Positions 46,601 through 57,620 of a DNA stretch of 64,000 bases are shown here, piece by piece. The notes below the pieces were generated by a model that made no database searches, was not told where the DNA came from, and worked only from the letters and a program-made list of their open reading frames with translations. Position numbers and translations under genes: made by a program. Position 1 is the first letter of the stretch. Each line of letters starts with the position of its first letter. The DNA lies in contig CM067559.1 in NCBI GenBank assembly GCA_034509755.1, positions 38,646,032 to 38,710,031 of the forward strand. Reading direction: 5' to 3'. Origin of the DNA: Anisodus tanguticus (taxonomy: Eukaryota; Streptophyta; Magnoliopsida; Solanales; Solanaceae).

Positions 46601-47788
46601 AAAGCGTTGTTGCCCATAAACAACTTCTTGTTTGTAACCGGTGTATAAGTGGAAAAGACATCTCTATTGGACCAGATGTGTCTTGTAGCACCTGTGTCCA
46701 TCCACCATTGCATGGGATTCTCAACAAGGTTTGCTTCTAGCACCACCGCTGAGAACTCCTCAATCATGTCGTCTAGAAACTTGTCTTTGACAACGTTAAC
46801 CTGTGCTTTGCCCTTAGTCTTGGCCTTCTCTTGTTGCTCAGTCTTGAGCTTGCAACAGTCCTTGATCATGTGACCAGGTTTTCCACAGTGGTGACAGTTT
46901 CCTTTGAACTTCTCCGCCGCTTGGGTCTTGCCGTCTTTCTGGAACTTGCGCTTCTTGCTTGGGTTCCCTTTGGCCTCAGCCAGATTTGCCTTTGCCTCAG
47001 CGGGTTGTTTACCCCTAGGCAAGGCCTTCTTATTATCTTCCTGAATTTGGAGTTTGATAATAAGTTCTTCAAAGGTCATCTCATTTGTCTTGAGTTTTAA
47101 GTAACTCATAAACTCATTCCATGAAGGAGGTAACTTAAAAACTGCTCATTTGGTTTCATTCCTTCCAAATCCAGGTGATGTAGAATCATTTGGAATTCCT
47201 GGACTTGGGACATCACTGTTTTACTATCCACCATTTGAAATTTCAAAAATTTCCAACAATGAATTTCTTAGTACCTGCATCTTGTGCGTTGTACTTCTTT
47301 TGCAGCTTCTCCCACAACTCTTTGGCAGTGCCTACGGTGCAATACACCGTGTAGAGAGGGTCTAACAAGCAGTTCAATATGTAATTCTAACACATGAAAT
47401 CACTATGACTCCATGCATCAAGAACCATCTTCTTGCCATTAATGATATGGATACCTAGGCCCCCTTCAGCCGTTTCAGAAGGCGAATGGTCCATTTCAAC
47501 TTCAGCTTATGGAGGATCTTCTGTTAGGAAACGTGTCATTCCTATAACAGTCAGATATAATAACATCTTCTGTTGCCATCTCTTGAAGTTTGAGCCCATG
47601 AAATTTTCATGGTGGAATCCAGCGGGTGGAGGAATGACAACGTTCCCTTGAGCGGCAGTAAAGGCGTTGGATGAGCCTTGAGCAACCGGAAAGGCATTAG
47701 ATGTGCCTTGAGCAGTGGGGAAGGCAGAGGGATTGCCTTGAGTAACAGCAGCAGCAGAATCAAAAGCAGTTTGATCCTTTCCAATCAT
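43663..47788 (-). pseudogene. copia gag-pol, interrupted
   Basis: Open pieces on the minus strand. Gag N-terminal part 47507-47788 with short repeats of an AQGxSNAF-type motif. Gag C-terminal and protease part 46297-47109 with a CCHC knuckle (CHHCGKPGHMIKDC) and the protease motif WWMDTGATRH. Integrase core 45457-46110 (DRGGEY, HQTTAPYSSQSNGVAERKNR). Reverse transcriptase 44820-45092 and 44319-44645 with the catalytic YVDD. RNase H end 43663-43899 with ADPLTKGLP. Stops and frameshifts separate the pieces, so no complete polyprotein is made. Confidence 0.92.
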
Positions 47789-47825
47789 CTTTCTAGGTAC
47801 TTACAATAAAATCTTTTCTTAAATT

Positions 47826-48782
47826 TGTTGGGATACAATTGTTTCAGGGAACGGGAAGTAAGTAACTATTACAATGGTAGAAAGGATAAACTATATATTA
47901 CAATAAACTGGAAATTAAGAACTTAACAAACTGCTTGTGTGATTTGCTGAGTCGAGTGATAACACTCTGTTTTTAAGACAAGATTGCCCCGTATATCTCA
48001 TTTTACGGTGTTGGGCAATAGTCTCCCAAGATACAACAACAACTTAACAAATGAGCAAAGGAAACTCAAGTGTTACTCTTGAAGAACTTTGAGTATAGTA
48101 ACTTTGGTAGAGAGGAAGAAGATGAATTCAGAAAATTTGGAGTATTTTCTAAGTGTTGAGTAGTGTTCTTCAATTGAGCCAAAGGCCTCAATTTATAGTG
48201 TAAGGAGAAGACCCCTCAACTAGCCAACTAATGGCCTTCAATAGGCATGTAGTGACACTCGATTGAGGGGTTACATTCAGCCAAATAATGGTTGAATTCA
48301 TGTGCCAAGTAATGGAAAATCAATGCTCCAAAACCAGCCCAAAGGTCAGATCTTTCCAACTTTCCGTCGCAACATTCTGTCTCCGAAGCTCCGCGGCTCT
48401 GTGAATTAGCGTCGCGGCTCCAGTGACTGTCAAACCAATTAGCGTCGCGGCGCTACCTGGGAGGCGCCAAGGCTCCGACGATGTAGCGTCGCGGCCCTTC
48501 ACGGCTCTGCGACGATTTCCGACTCGTTTCATCTTACACTTCGTACACTTCTTCCTTCATTTACCAACGTGGAATACTTTGTCATTTGGCCAATAACCGT
48601 CCATAATTCTATGTCTTAAACGTATTACATACGTAGCCATATCTCTTTCACTAATGAAATTTGTGACACTTGGCACTACGTGTGCACGTGTGTGGAAACG
48701 ACGTTTCCGACGTGCGGGCCCCAATTGTTCGAGTCATAAATTAATGGGATATACTAAATTTCATATTAGTAAATTTCCAACA
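47826..48782 (-). repeat. 5' LTR of the copia element
   Basis: 957 bases, same ends as the 3' LTR. The GC-rich block at 48376-48515 has repeated GCGTCGCGGCTC-type units, one more than in the other LTR. Confidence 0.92.
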
Positions 48783-48787
48783 ATACA

Positions 48788-49375
48788 TTCACTGGAAATT
48801 CGTGACACAATGATGTATTAATAGATTAATTTGTTTAAACATTACCAAACGTGACACAACCTATTTGCTTTCCTAGCTTCTCAACTTTGCTTTTCTAGTT
48901 TTTATTTTTGTGGTTTTTCTAGTTAATTCTCATAAAAATCAACTATTTCAAAAGTCAAGTCAAAGTCAATTAGTTTAGAAGAGTTTGATAATCAAACTCA
49001 AACGTAATGAGGGGCTAAAAATATTGCTTTTATTGATAATGAAGCATGTAAAATTAACCTAGTTCTTATTCTTTAATTCTTAATACATAAATAATGATGG
49101 TTATTTTGTGCAAATAAACTTTCATAACATCATTAAATTATGTATCTTGATTGTAAAGGTATACAATATAAATTCGTGTGTAATCATTAAAACCAATTTT
49201 AATTCAATATGTGTAGAATATTAAATTATGATAATGTTTGAAGAATCAAATAAATAGTTAGCTTTAACGAAAGAATATCAATTTTTCTTACTTTTTTATC
49301 ACATGTTGCATACACTACATTGTTAAAAAAATGCTCGATGTCTTTTTATCATTCTCCATCTAACATTGAAGGGGG
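48788..49375. other. AT-rich spacer
   Basis: Nothing recognised between the copia element and the second LTR-like repeat. Confidence 0.5.
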
Positions 49376-50266
49376 TGTCAAATGCTATGGGAAATAAAAA
49401 TAAGAGATGGAATATATCGAATGTCAATTCTGTTTCAGAATGTCACCAATTATGTCGTCCGACACCAGTAACAACACTTAGTAAAACAATAACTTTAAAG
49501 AGTAAATGCAGCGGAATTTAAAGAACACAAAGGTTTAAAATTTCCATAAAGTATATATATTATATAACTTATGATGGTCAATGACCAGATGTATTGTATA
49601 TATATTATATACAAAAATATAAATTTCTTTCTTTACATATTTACAATATAAAACGGAAAGGAATTAAAAGTTGAAGTCGCAGATGACTTCTGCCTGAAAA
49701 ATCTAACTAAGTAGACATAGACAACCTCTCATTACAATCGCTTTATACAAAACTAATCTAGAATCTAAATAACAACTGTAATGTTGAACAGAATGTTGTC
49801 GACACACTCACGCAACACTTGTGATCTAGATTCCTGAGATGAAATCCCGAGAGCTCTCTTGGTATTTTTGCAATCTGATTCTGGATGTCGATACACTGTT
49901 GTGGCCTCTCTATTTATAGCAGAGAGTTCCTTTGAAAAACTCATCGATCGATTGTGGAAGTTGAAGAAAAGATGGGCAGCGTGTGGTAGATGATTAAGGA
50001 GTGAAAATCTCAACAACTTTGACTTGTTCCTTACTCGACTTCTTCTCCAAGTTTTGACTTTTTCTCCCACGTTTTACACAGCTCCAACTCACCACGCGTA
50101 AGTCATTTTTACCTCACAGTAAAATAAAATATTACTGCTTAACATTAAGTAGACAAAACTATTATAAAAAATGTTAGTTCGAATGATGCGTAACATTTGT
50201 CCCAACATATTTACATATACATATCAATACTCAAAGATATATGTTGGTACAAATATCACAACACCA
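49376..50266 (-). repeat. LTR-like dispersed repeat, copy B
   Basis: Same orientation and order as 372-1276, including the AATGCAGCGG block, CTTATGATGGTCAATGACCA, AATCTAACTAMGTAGACATAG and the CTCTCTATTTATAG TATA block (minus strand) at about 49906-49919. Its right edge has lost the CCAACA end. No target duplication found. Confidence 0.5.
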
Positions 50267-50816
50267 AATGTAATATTAACAATCATGTTTTATAGATACA
50301 TATTAGTAGAAATTCCATATTGTATATTCAAACTAAAAAAATAGGTAACTAACAAGGTTTCTTATGGAGTGATGATTTTATTTTTAATTCTTAATCAGAA
50401 ATCTCAGATTTGAATTCGGAATACAAAATTAATTTTGTCAAGGAGCTTTATAATTTGTACTCCAATATAAAATATTTTTTTATAATGGTAACATCCAATA
50501 TAAAATATTTTGGCGCCTTCAATACATGTAGCAGACACATATCAAGAAAAAAAATGAAAGAATAAGTTCTACTAATTTCTAAATGCAAAAATGAATATTA
50601 GTCCTTTTTTGTGAGAGAATAATAATAACAATAGAATACCCATAAATATACATAATTTCCTCCAAATTACGTTGGTTACTTTTTTCTTTTTCTTGGTTTT
50701 AGATCCCACCAAATGCCTCAGATCTAACGCACATAGGGTCAATATCGTCATTTCCAAATAACCCTCCTTGTAATTCCTACTCCATTTTCTCCTCCGCCGT
50801 GCACCGCCGTAAAAAA

Positions 50817-53800
50817 ATGACGAAATTACCTCTCCTCGTCGTCGTCCTTTTCCTCTCCCTCACCTCATTCACCTTGGCCGAAATTAAAAAACTCAAAATC
50901 CGATCCGATAACCGACCCATGATCCTCTTCGAACGATTCGGGTTCACACATACAGGCCAAACATCCATTTCCGTTTCCTCCGTTTCCGTTATCTCCACCT
51001 TATCTCCTCCACCTGATCCTTCCCGCTTAGGATTCTTCCTCCTATCCGAAGAATCCCTAATTCAAGTCCTAATTGAACTTCAACAAAACCCTAATTTCTG
51101 TGTTCTTGATTCCAATTTCATTCAAAGGTTATTCACTTTTCGTGATCTTTCTCCTCCACCTAATTCGTCGTTTGATCGAGCTTATCCTGTTACTTCACCT
51201 AATGAATATTCTCTATTTTTCGCGAATTGTGCACCCGAATCGAAGGTTTCGATGGATGTAAGGACCGAGCTTTATAATCTCGATGGTCGCGTTAAGGATT
51301 ATCTATCTGCAGGTTTTAATCTATTACCTACTTTGTATTTTTTGATGATATATTGCTCATTTTGTTCTTTCACTTCGTTATTTTATTTTCTTGCTGCTAT
51401 TACTGCTTATTATTACTGTTGATTTTTCCATTGCCTCCCTACCCATCAAAAGGCTACCTTCCCAAGACCCCACCTGTTGTGATTACACTACATTGGGTAT
51501 GTTGTTGTTGTTGTTTGCGGGTTATTTTGCGTTTTTGGCTATATGGATATATGCCCTCCGTCCCAGATTAATTGTCATTCCACATGACGCAGTTTGCAGC
51601 TTAACTTACCGAGTACATGATTATAGATGGGAGGTTGTGGATAACACGGATTAGGGTGGAAGGCTAGTAGGGTAGTGGCGCGTTGTCTCGCATATTCTTC
51701 TTTATTTACTAGTAGTTGTAGTATTTTTTTTTCCTGTAGTTACTTGTCCTTTGAGTTTTGTTATTATTTACTCTCTTGTTCTTCGCTTAGCATACTATTG
51801 TGTTGTTGTCGCTGTTTCCTTGTTCTTATTTTGACTTGCTTTGTTATTTCTTTATTCTGAGCCGAGGATCTATCGGAAACATATCTCTACCTCTCAAGGT
51901 AGTGGTAAGGTCTGCGTACACTCTATCCTTCCCAGACCCCACTTGTGGGATTACATTGGATATGTTGTTGTTGTTGTATTCCACTTTTGGAGAGTCAAAT
52001 TATATTAACTTCGATCGACATTTTAAAATATAATTTTACATCATATTGGCATGAGAAAAATTACAACTGTTGTATTTTTGGTATAGTTTTTTAACATATC
52101 AATTTTAAAATAATATGTTGATTTGTTCCAATTTAGCTTCGAAAAATAGTCAAATTGACTTTCGAAAAGATAAACATGACAACTAATTTGGGACGGAGGG
52201 AGTATATCTGTTTAAAGAATGGGAAATCTGTGCATTTGATCAAGTGAGTTTCCATCATAAGGCTGCAAAAATATGAGTGAAAGGGTCCTTTCGGTTTGGT
52301 ATGGCGAAAATGTTTTCCATAAAAATGTTTTCCTTGATGAGATCATTCCCCAAGTTTACTTGAATTGTGAAAACCTTATATTTTCTTTGATGAAATCAGT
52401 CTTCATTGTTTGTTACCTTGAATTGTGAAAACAAAAAAATTTCCTTGATGAAATTTGTTTGAGTACTTGAATTGTAAAAAAAAACTAAATATTTTCCTTG
52501 ATGATATCATTTTCCTATGCTTGAATTCTGAAAATGCTTTTTACAAGGTAAATGTTTTCCATCAAAATGGGGATATTAACTTGGTTAAACTTTAAAGTCA
52601 TTTATTTTACAAATATCCAACTCTTACTCCATATTACTTGTTTCAGTTGTTGTTAACCTTTTATACTCAAAAGTATGATGAAAACACTTTCCTTATGCCC
52701 CCTCATTCTTAAAAAACTTAATCCGTATACCCTATAATTCTAATACAATTAGCATATCTCGCTTACTTTTATATCAACCAAACACTGGCAAATGATCAGA
52801 AAAATGATTTCCCCAAGAAAACATTTTTTATGGAAATTCTTTCCTTCTAACAAAGATAATGCTCTAAGTTCTTATGAAGAAACTTTTTTTCTTGATGAAG
52901 AACAAATAAAATACATTAATACTTACTACTTGTCATTTTTCAAATAAAAAGCAAAAATTTGCAAAAATAGGATACTTTGAGGCTGGTGTGTAAATTTTGT
53001 CCCCAATTTTAAAAGCTTTGCAGATATAAGACCAAGCGGAAGTTATGTCGGCACGGGTTATAACTTTTTCAAACTTATGCCCAACCCGGCATATTTGAGC
53101 AAGTTATGCCTAGCTGACCTACTCTTGCAAAGGACAAAAGTTAAATAGCAGTCTGAAATGATCTTATTTGTGCAAATCGCGCAATATTATGATAACTTGA
53201 ACAACCTATATTGGTGGAAATAATCATAATGCGGTACCCACTGTGTATTTTCCATCTCTCTGCATATCCTACTTCTCATATTCTTCCCCTTTCTGCAGGT
53301 CTTACTCAGTTGCCCACTTTGTATTTTTTGTTTGCCTTGGTTTATTTTGGCTTTTTGGCGGTCTGGGTGTTATTTTGTTTGAAGAACAGGACATCTGTGC
53401 ATAGGATTCATGGACTTATGGCACTTTTGGTTGTAATGAAGGCGTTGAATTTGCTTTTTGCTGCTGAGGATAAGCATTATGTTAAGGTTACTGGAACTGC
53501 ACATGGATGGGATGTGTTGTTCTACATTTTCCAGTCCATGCGTGTGGTTTTGCTTTTCACTGTTATCGTTTTGATTGGTACTGGGTGGTCGTTCTTGAAG
53601 CCGTTTTTGCAAGAGAGGGAAAAGAAGGTGTTGATGATTGTGATTCCGCTTCAGGTTTTGGCTAATGTTGCTTCGGTTGTTATTGGTGAAACGGGTCCTT
53701 TTATTAAGGATTGGGTGACATGGAATCAGGTCTTTTTGATTGTTGATATCATCTGCTGCTGTGCTATTATTTTCCCCATTGTGTGGTCGATTAGGTCGTT

Positions 53801-54110
53801 GAGGGAGACTTCCAAGACCGATGGAAAGGCAGCAAGGAATTTGGCAAAGTTGACTCTTTTCAGGCAGTTTTATATTGTGGTGATTGGATACTTGTACTTC
53901 ACAAGGATTGTGGTTTTTGCATTGAGGACAATTTCAGCTTATAAGTACCAATGGGTGGCATACTCTGCTGAGGAAATAGTGAGCCTAGCTTTTTACATTG
54001 TCATGTTTTACATGTTTAGGCCAGTGGAGAGGAACAAGTACTTTGTTCTTGATGATGAGGAAGAAGAGGCTGCAGCATTGGCTCTTCGGGATGAGGAGTT
54101 TGAGCTGTGA
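50817..54110 (+). CDS. Lung seven-transmembrane receptor family protein (GPR107-like), 2 exons
   Basis: Exon 1 50817-51312, exon 2 53299-54110; 1308 bases, 435 residues. The junction interrupts a Gly codon (CTGCAG|GT donor, TTTCTGCAG| acceptor). Residues 1-21 form a signal peptide (MTKLPLLVVVLFLSLTSFTLA). A lumenal domain follows, with RPMILFERFGFTHTG and FTFRDLSPPPNSSF. Exon 2 carries seven hydrophobic segments (LYFLFALVYFGFLAVWVLF; VVLLFTVIVLIG; VLMIVIPLQVLANVASVVIG; and others) and family motifs AAEDKHYVKVTGTAHGWDVLFY and GETGPFIKDWVTWNQ, plus an acidic cytosolic tail. Family (known): Arabidopsis CAND6/7/8 and animal GPR107/108, Golgi/endosomal or plasma-membrane proteins with proposed trafficking or G-protein roles. 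It resembles the CAND8 clade most. The GTG-led extension upstream of 50817 is not needed. Intron 1 (1986 bases) is extraordinary; see the separate entries. Confidence 0.93.
51345..51511 (+). mobile_element. TS SINE 3' fragment
   Basis: Ends with CCAAGACCCCACCTGTTGTG, ATTACACTACATTGGGTATG and TTG repeats, the TS SINE tail. The 5' half is diverged. It separates relic pieces 1 and 2 of the exon 2 duplicate. Confidence 0.7.
51552..52202. mobile_element. Stowaway-like MITE with nested TS SINE
   Basis: Inverted ends CCCTCCGTCCCAGATTAATT (left) and AACTAATTTGGGACGGAGGG (right), with TA on both sides. Without the SINE it is about 250 bases. It interrupts the exon 2 duplicate. Confidence 0.85.
51584..51977 (+). 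mobile_element. TS SINE, near full length, with TSD
   Basis: Flanked by ATTCCAC (51577-51583 and 51978-51984). Contains TAGTAGTTGTAGTATT, TGAGCCGAGGATCTATCGGA, GTAAGGTCTGCGTACACTCT, CCCCACTTGTGGGATTACAT and a TTGTTGTTG tail. Nested in the MITE. Confidence 0.88.
52276..52860. mobile_element. MITE with GGAAAATGTTTTCC-type ends in intron 1
   Basis: Left AAAGGGTCCTTTCGGTTTGG..GTTTTCCATAAAAATG, right GAAAACATTTTTTATGGAAA. The interior repeats the TTTTCCTTGATGA motif several times. Related in type to the outer MITE in PAH intron 1. Confidence 0.6.
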
Positions 54111-54491
54111 TTTTGAAATATGGTGGCTGCTCTCTTCCCGCCATTTTATACGGTTCTCATCCTAACACTGAGTTTTACTGGAATGATAGTAGGTTTACCG
54201 GGATGAATTACAATTCACTGTTGTTTGGTAGCTTTGGAATCACAACACAGACATTTATTTTTGTATAATGGAATTCTGATGTCATGGAATTGTTATATAA
54301 ACTTCATTTTTTCATGTAATAGTGCCTTATCATGATTCCGATCCGTTCCATCTATCCCTTTTATTGTCTTTCCTGACTAACTTCAAAAAGTTATTGTAAC
54401 ACGAGGAATTTAATTTAGCATGCTTATTTTTTTAGGCATTAGCTAGAATGGCAATGTGCAGTATTTCCTGTTCTGTCTTTTGCTGTTTCAA
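54111..54491 (+). other. 3' flank of the seven-transmembrane gene
   Basis: Probable 3' untranslated region and downstream sequence. No near-consensus poly(A) signal stands out. Confidence 0.4.
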
Positions 54492-55757
54492 CGGAAAAGG
54501 GCCTAAAATGTCTCTGAATTATCCATCCACTTTTCGGGCCATAAATACCCCCGCCATCAAAATATCCGTATTTTTAATGGCTCCCTTTGAAATTAAAATT
54601 AATGAATTTATTTATTACGTGGCGCAATTCTATTAACTAATTTTGTAATGATCCTAATTAATTAAATAAAATTTCAACCCAACCCGGATCCATCTAAGAG
54701 TCATACACTCATACCCGCCTAAAAGCCCCATTTAACTAAGAAAATAAACCTCAATATTCATTTTGTTAATTGTTCTAAATCTAATTTGATCGTCTTCTTC
54801 GTTGAACTCACTTCAAAATCGATCCTAGCCACCTTAAACCAACTTCACTCCAAAATTGAAATACAACTTCATAATGATGCTAAGAACAATAATCTGAATC
54901 ACCCACTTCAAAATAAGCAATAAATTATGGATCGAAAATTTGAAATCTCCATTAGAGGTTCATCCGAGCTTCAATGGTATTCAACAGATTCTAAAATCAT
55001 TTTTTTTCTTATCAATATTCAGCTGATTTACAATGAGTTTTAAGTTTCAAATACAACACTAATCAGCTTTAAGCTCAAAATCACATTTACTAAGATCAAA
55101 TTTATCTACTGATTTGGGATTCAAGAATTTCGAATCTGTTTGAGGTTCTGTTTAAAGTTGTAAGTTGTTGAATCTTTGAGTATAAATATCTTTGAGGTTA
55201 TTTTGGTTTGACCTAATTTAATTTAGTTGTTGATTTGATGAATAAGATGGAAGAAAAAGTTGAGGAAACATTGAAACTCCATTTTTGTAGCTGAAGGATA
55301 TCGAATCTCAATTCAAAATCTGAGAACTAAAGTTTGTAGGTTACTCATTGTTAAAATCGTATGAAAAATTATTTGTTGTACTTCGGTTTAGATTTACTTA
55401 CTAATTTAGTTGATTTATTTAAAGGAAAATTATAATCACCATTTGAGAGTTTGGAAAATCTTGATGAACACCCAAATGGGTCTGATGTGAATCCATGAGA
55501 AATGGGGCTTTAGGACGCCCGCGGGTATGACTCTTAGATGGAATCGGGTTGGGTTGAAATTTTATTTAATTAATTAGGATCATTACAAAATTAGCTAATA
55601 AAATCGCACCACGTAATAAATAAATAAATAAATTTTAATTTCAGATGAAGCCGTTAAAAATAAGGATATTTTAGAGCTAAAAAATTATTGGCGGAGGCAT
55701 TTTTAACCCGAAAGGTGGATGGAGGATATTATTATAACATTTTAGGCCCTTTTTCCG
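54492..55757. mobile_element. MULE-type element with ~245-bp inverted repeats
   Basis: Left arm 54492-54735 and right arm about 55512-55757 are imperfect inverted copies. Both begin CGGAAAA(A)GGGCCTAAAATG and both contain TAATTAAATAAAATTTCAAC next to CCAACCCG and ATCTAAGAGTCATAC. Flanks are CTGTTTCAA (54483-54491) and TTGTTTCAA (55758-55766), a 9-bp duplication with one mismatch, as in Mutator-like elements. The ~770-bp interior is AT-rich with no open frame and no recognised captured gene. Confidence 0.85.
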
Positions 55758-55766
55758 TTGTTTCAA

Positions 55767-56800
55767 TTATATTCTCTCGATGACTTGTATTTCTTATTCT
55801 GCCTTTTGTTGTTTCAATTATACTCTCAATGACTTTAGAATGCACTGGAGTATGCTCATCCTAGACCGGCTTAAGTTTTAGCCACTTAAGCCGTGATCTA
55901 GGAGTGACAAATGGATAATTTAAGTTGAATTTAAGCGTGTCAAAATGAGCTAATTTTATCACCCCTGTTAAGAATACTGCCCTGCTAAGTATATATATCA
56001 TCAACACTTGACAACCTGATATATCCATTTGTGGGCAAAGGTTTCTCTAGGTTGTGCTTTGGTGTACTATTTTCTTCTAAATGTTTAGACATTGTGATTG
56101 TCCTTGTCATTGAAATGATTAATTCTCCTTAAACAATTTAAGCCCACTGAAGATATACTTTATGATGCAATTAAAATAGGGAAAATAACACAAACTATCC
56201 ATTTAAAATAAATTATTTACCCGAACTTAGCCCTTTCCTAACTAATTTCTACACTATTCATTTCCGCTGAAATATATTACCCGCGTGCTCCCTATTTTGT
56301 TGCCTTGACGCAACTGACGTGCCCACTCCCTTTGTTGCCCATTCAATGTTTCTTTCCTTTCTTCCTTTTTTTCCTCTTTTTCTACTTTTGTCCTTTTTTG
56401 TAAATATAAAAAAAATATTAGATAACTATTTTTAGATGAATAAAAATATAAAAAAATTAAATAATTAGGCTTCGACAAGATAATTTTAAAAATTGTTACT
56501 AGCTTATTTTTAAAAATTTATATTTAAAATATCACACTTTTTTATAGAAACTTTTATAAAAATTAACTTGCTAAAAATAATATAAAAATTTAAATATCAA
56601 CATTAAGCTTAAACTCTATTGTTGTATTTTTTTCTTTTGAAAATAAAATACAATTTATATTTAATTTTGACTTTATCTTTTGTAATATTTTTTTTTGTAA
56701 AATTAACTTGATATATACCATGTATGTATCGTAGATGATAAAATAATATTTTTCTTGAAAGAACGGACCATTCCTCTAGATACCCTGTCAATATATAGTA
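55767..56800. other. AT-rich spacer
   Basis: Nothing supportable. The segment after the MULE repeats a TTCTGCCTTTTGTTGTTTCA motif also present before it, so the flank was duplicated or shares simple similarity. Confidence 0.45.
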
Positions 56801-57440
56801 TATAATATATATTGTCTTAGTATATTTTTATACCACGATGGCATCATCGAGGACTGTTGAAGAGTGTTTGAAGGATTGCAGTAGTCCTGCATGATACTAT
56901 CACAATATATTTTTATATCATGATGATATCATGGAGGAATGTTGAAGAGTGTTTCATTGAGAGACCGCATATAATATAATTTTATACCATGATGATATCA
57001 TGGAGGACTGAGACTTTTATTTAAGGACTTCAGCAGTCCTTCAAGATACCATCATGGTATATATCATCTTAGTATATTTTTATACCACGATGGTATCATG
57101 AAGGACTGTTGAAGAGTATTTCATTGAAGAACTACAACAGTCCAGCATGATACTATCTCAGTATATTTTTATACCATGACGGTATCATGAAGGACGGGGG
57201 ACTATTTTATTCAAGAACTTCGGCAGTCCTTCGTGATACCATCACGATATATATCATGTGTGTCATTCATTCATGATACCCTGTTAGCATGTGATATACA
57301 CCATGTGGATATCATAGATGATTGAGTTGTGCTTTATTGAAGTAATGAATCAATCCTCTATGACACCATCTCATTATATGATATCCCATGTGACTATCAT
57401 AAATGATTGATTAGTATTTTTTTTTGAAGGAATGAATGAA
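56801..57440. repeat. Palindrome-rich tandem repeat array
   Basis: About six diverged units with TTTTTATACCACGATGGTAT, CATGGAGGACTG, TTGAAGAGTGTTTCATTGA and GCAGTCCTGCATGATACTAT. ATACCATGATGGTATCATG-type cores are near-palindromic. Unit length varies (about 95-120). Later units (57280-57440) degrade to ATATCATAGATGATTGA forms. Confidence 0.8.
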
Positions 57441-57465
57441 TGAATCTCCTATGATACCACGTAGA

Positions 57466-57620
57466 GGTGTCAAATAGCCCATCGGGGCTAGCACACACAG
57501 GCTTTGGAATTTGACGGGACATGCCGACTAACCCACTATTTTGACGGGTCATTAAACAGTAAGCCCAACCCATCAGTACGTGGATTGTGGGCCTGGCCGG
57601 GCCAGTCCACCTTTTTTAAA
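57466..57620. mobile_element. hAT-end-like sequence, unpaired
   Basis: GTAGAGGTGTCAAATAGCCC followed by GACGGGTCATTAAACAGTAA and GGGCCTGGCCGGGCCAG looks like the terminal/subterminal region of a hAT element. No partner end found downstream. Confidence 0.4.

Larger units (their letters stand above)
42102..48782 (-). mobile_element. Ty1/copia LTR retrotransposon, full length, 6.68 kb
   Basis: Two long terminal repeats in direct orientation bound the element. The identical 5-bp ATACA lies outside both (42097-42101 and 48783-48787). Coding strand is minus: gag, protease, integrase, reverse transcriptase, RNase H run from about 47788 down to 43663, the copia order (integrase before reverse transcriptase). 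A polypurine tract (AAGAGGGGA on the minus strand) abuts the 42102-43034 repeat. I see no tRNA-Met-type primer site (TGGTATCAGA) next to the other repeat; the sequence there is AATTTAAGAAAAGATTTT. The pol frame is broken in several places. Confidence 0.95.
51313..52240 (+). pseudogene. Decayed duplicate of exon 2 start, broken by transposons
   Basis: Three pieces line up in order with exon 2. 51313-51344 with 53299-53330 (26 of 32 bases identical). 51512-51546 with about 53329-53365 (GGTTATTTTGCGTTTTTGGC, reading GYFAFLAIW against VYFGFLAVW). 52209-52235 with 53376-53402 (23 of 27). Between pieces 1 and 2 sits a TS SINE fragment, between 2 and 3 a MITE containing a second TS SINE. Piece 1 follows exon 1 directly and in frame (YLSAG-FNLLPTLYFL). 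Confidence 0.8.

Noticed and set aside
53211..53298. Upstream in-frame extension of the exon 2 frame of the seven-transmembrane gene
   Set aside because: It lies in the intron before a strong TTTCTGCAG acceptor; exon 1 supplies the signal peptide and lumenal domain found in the family.
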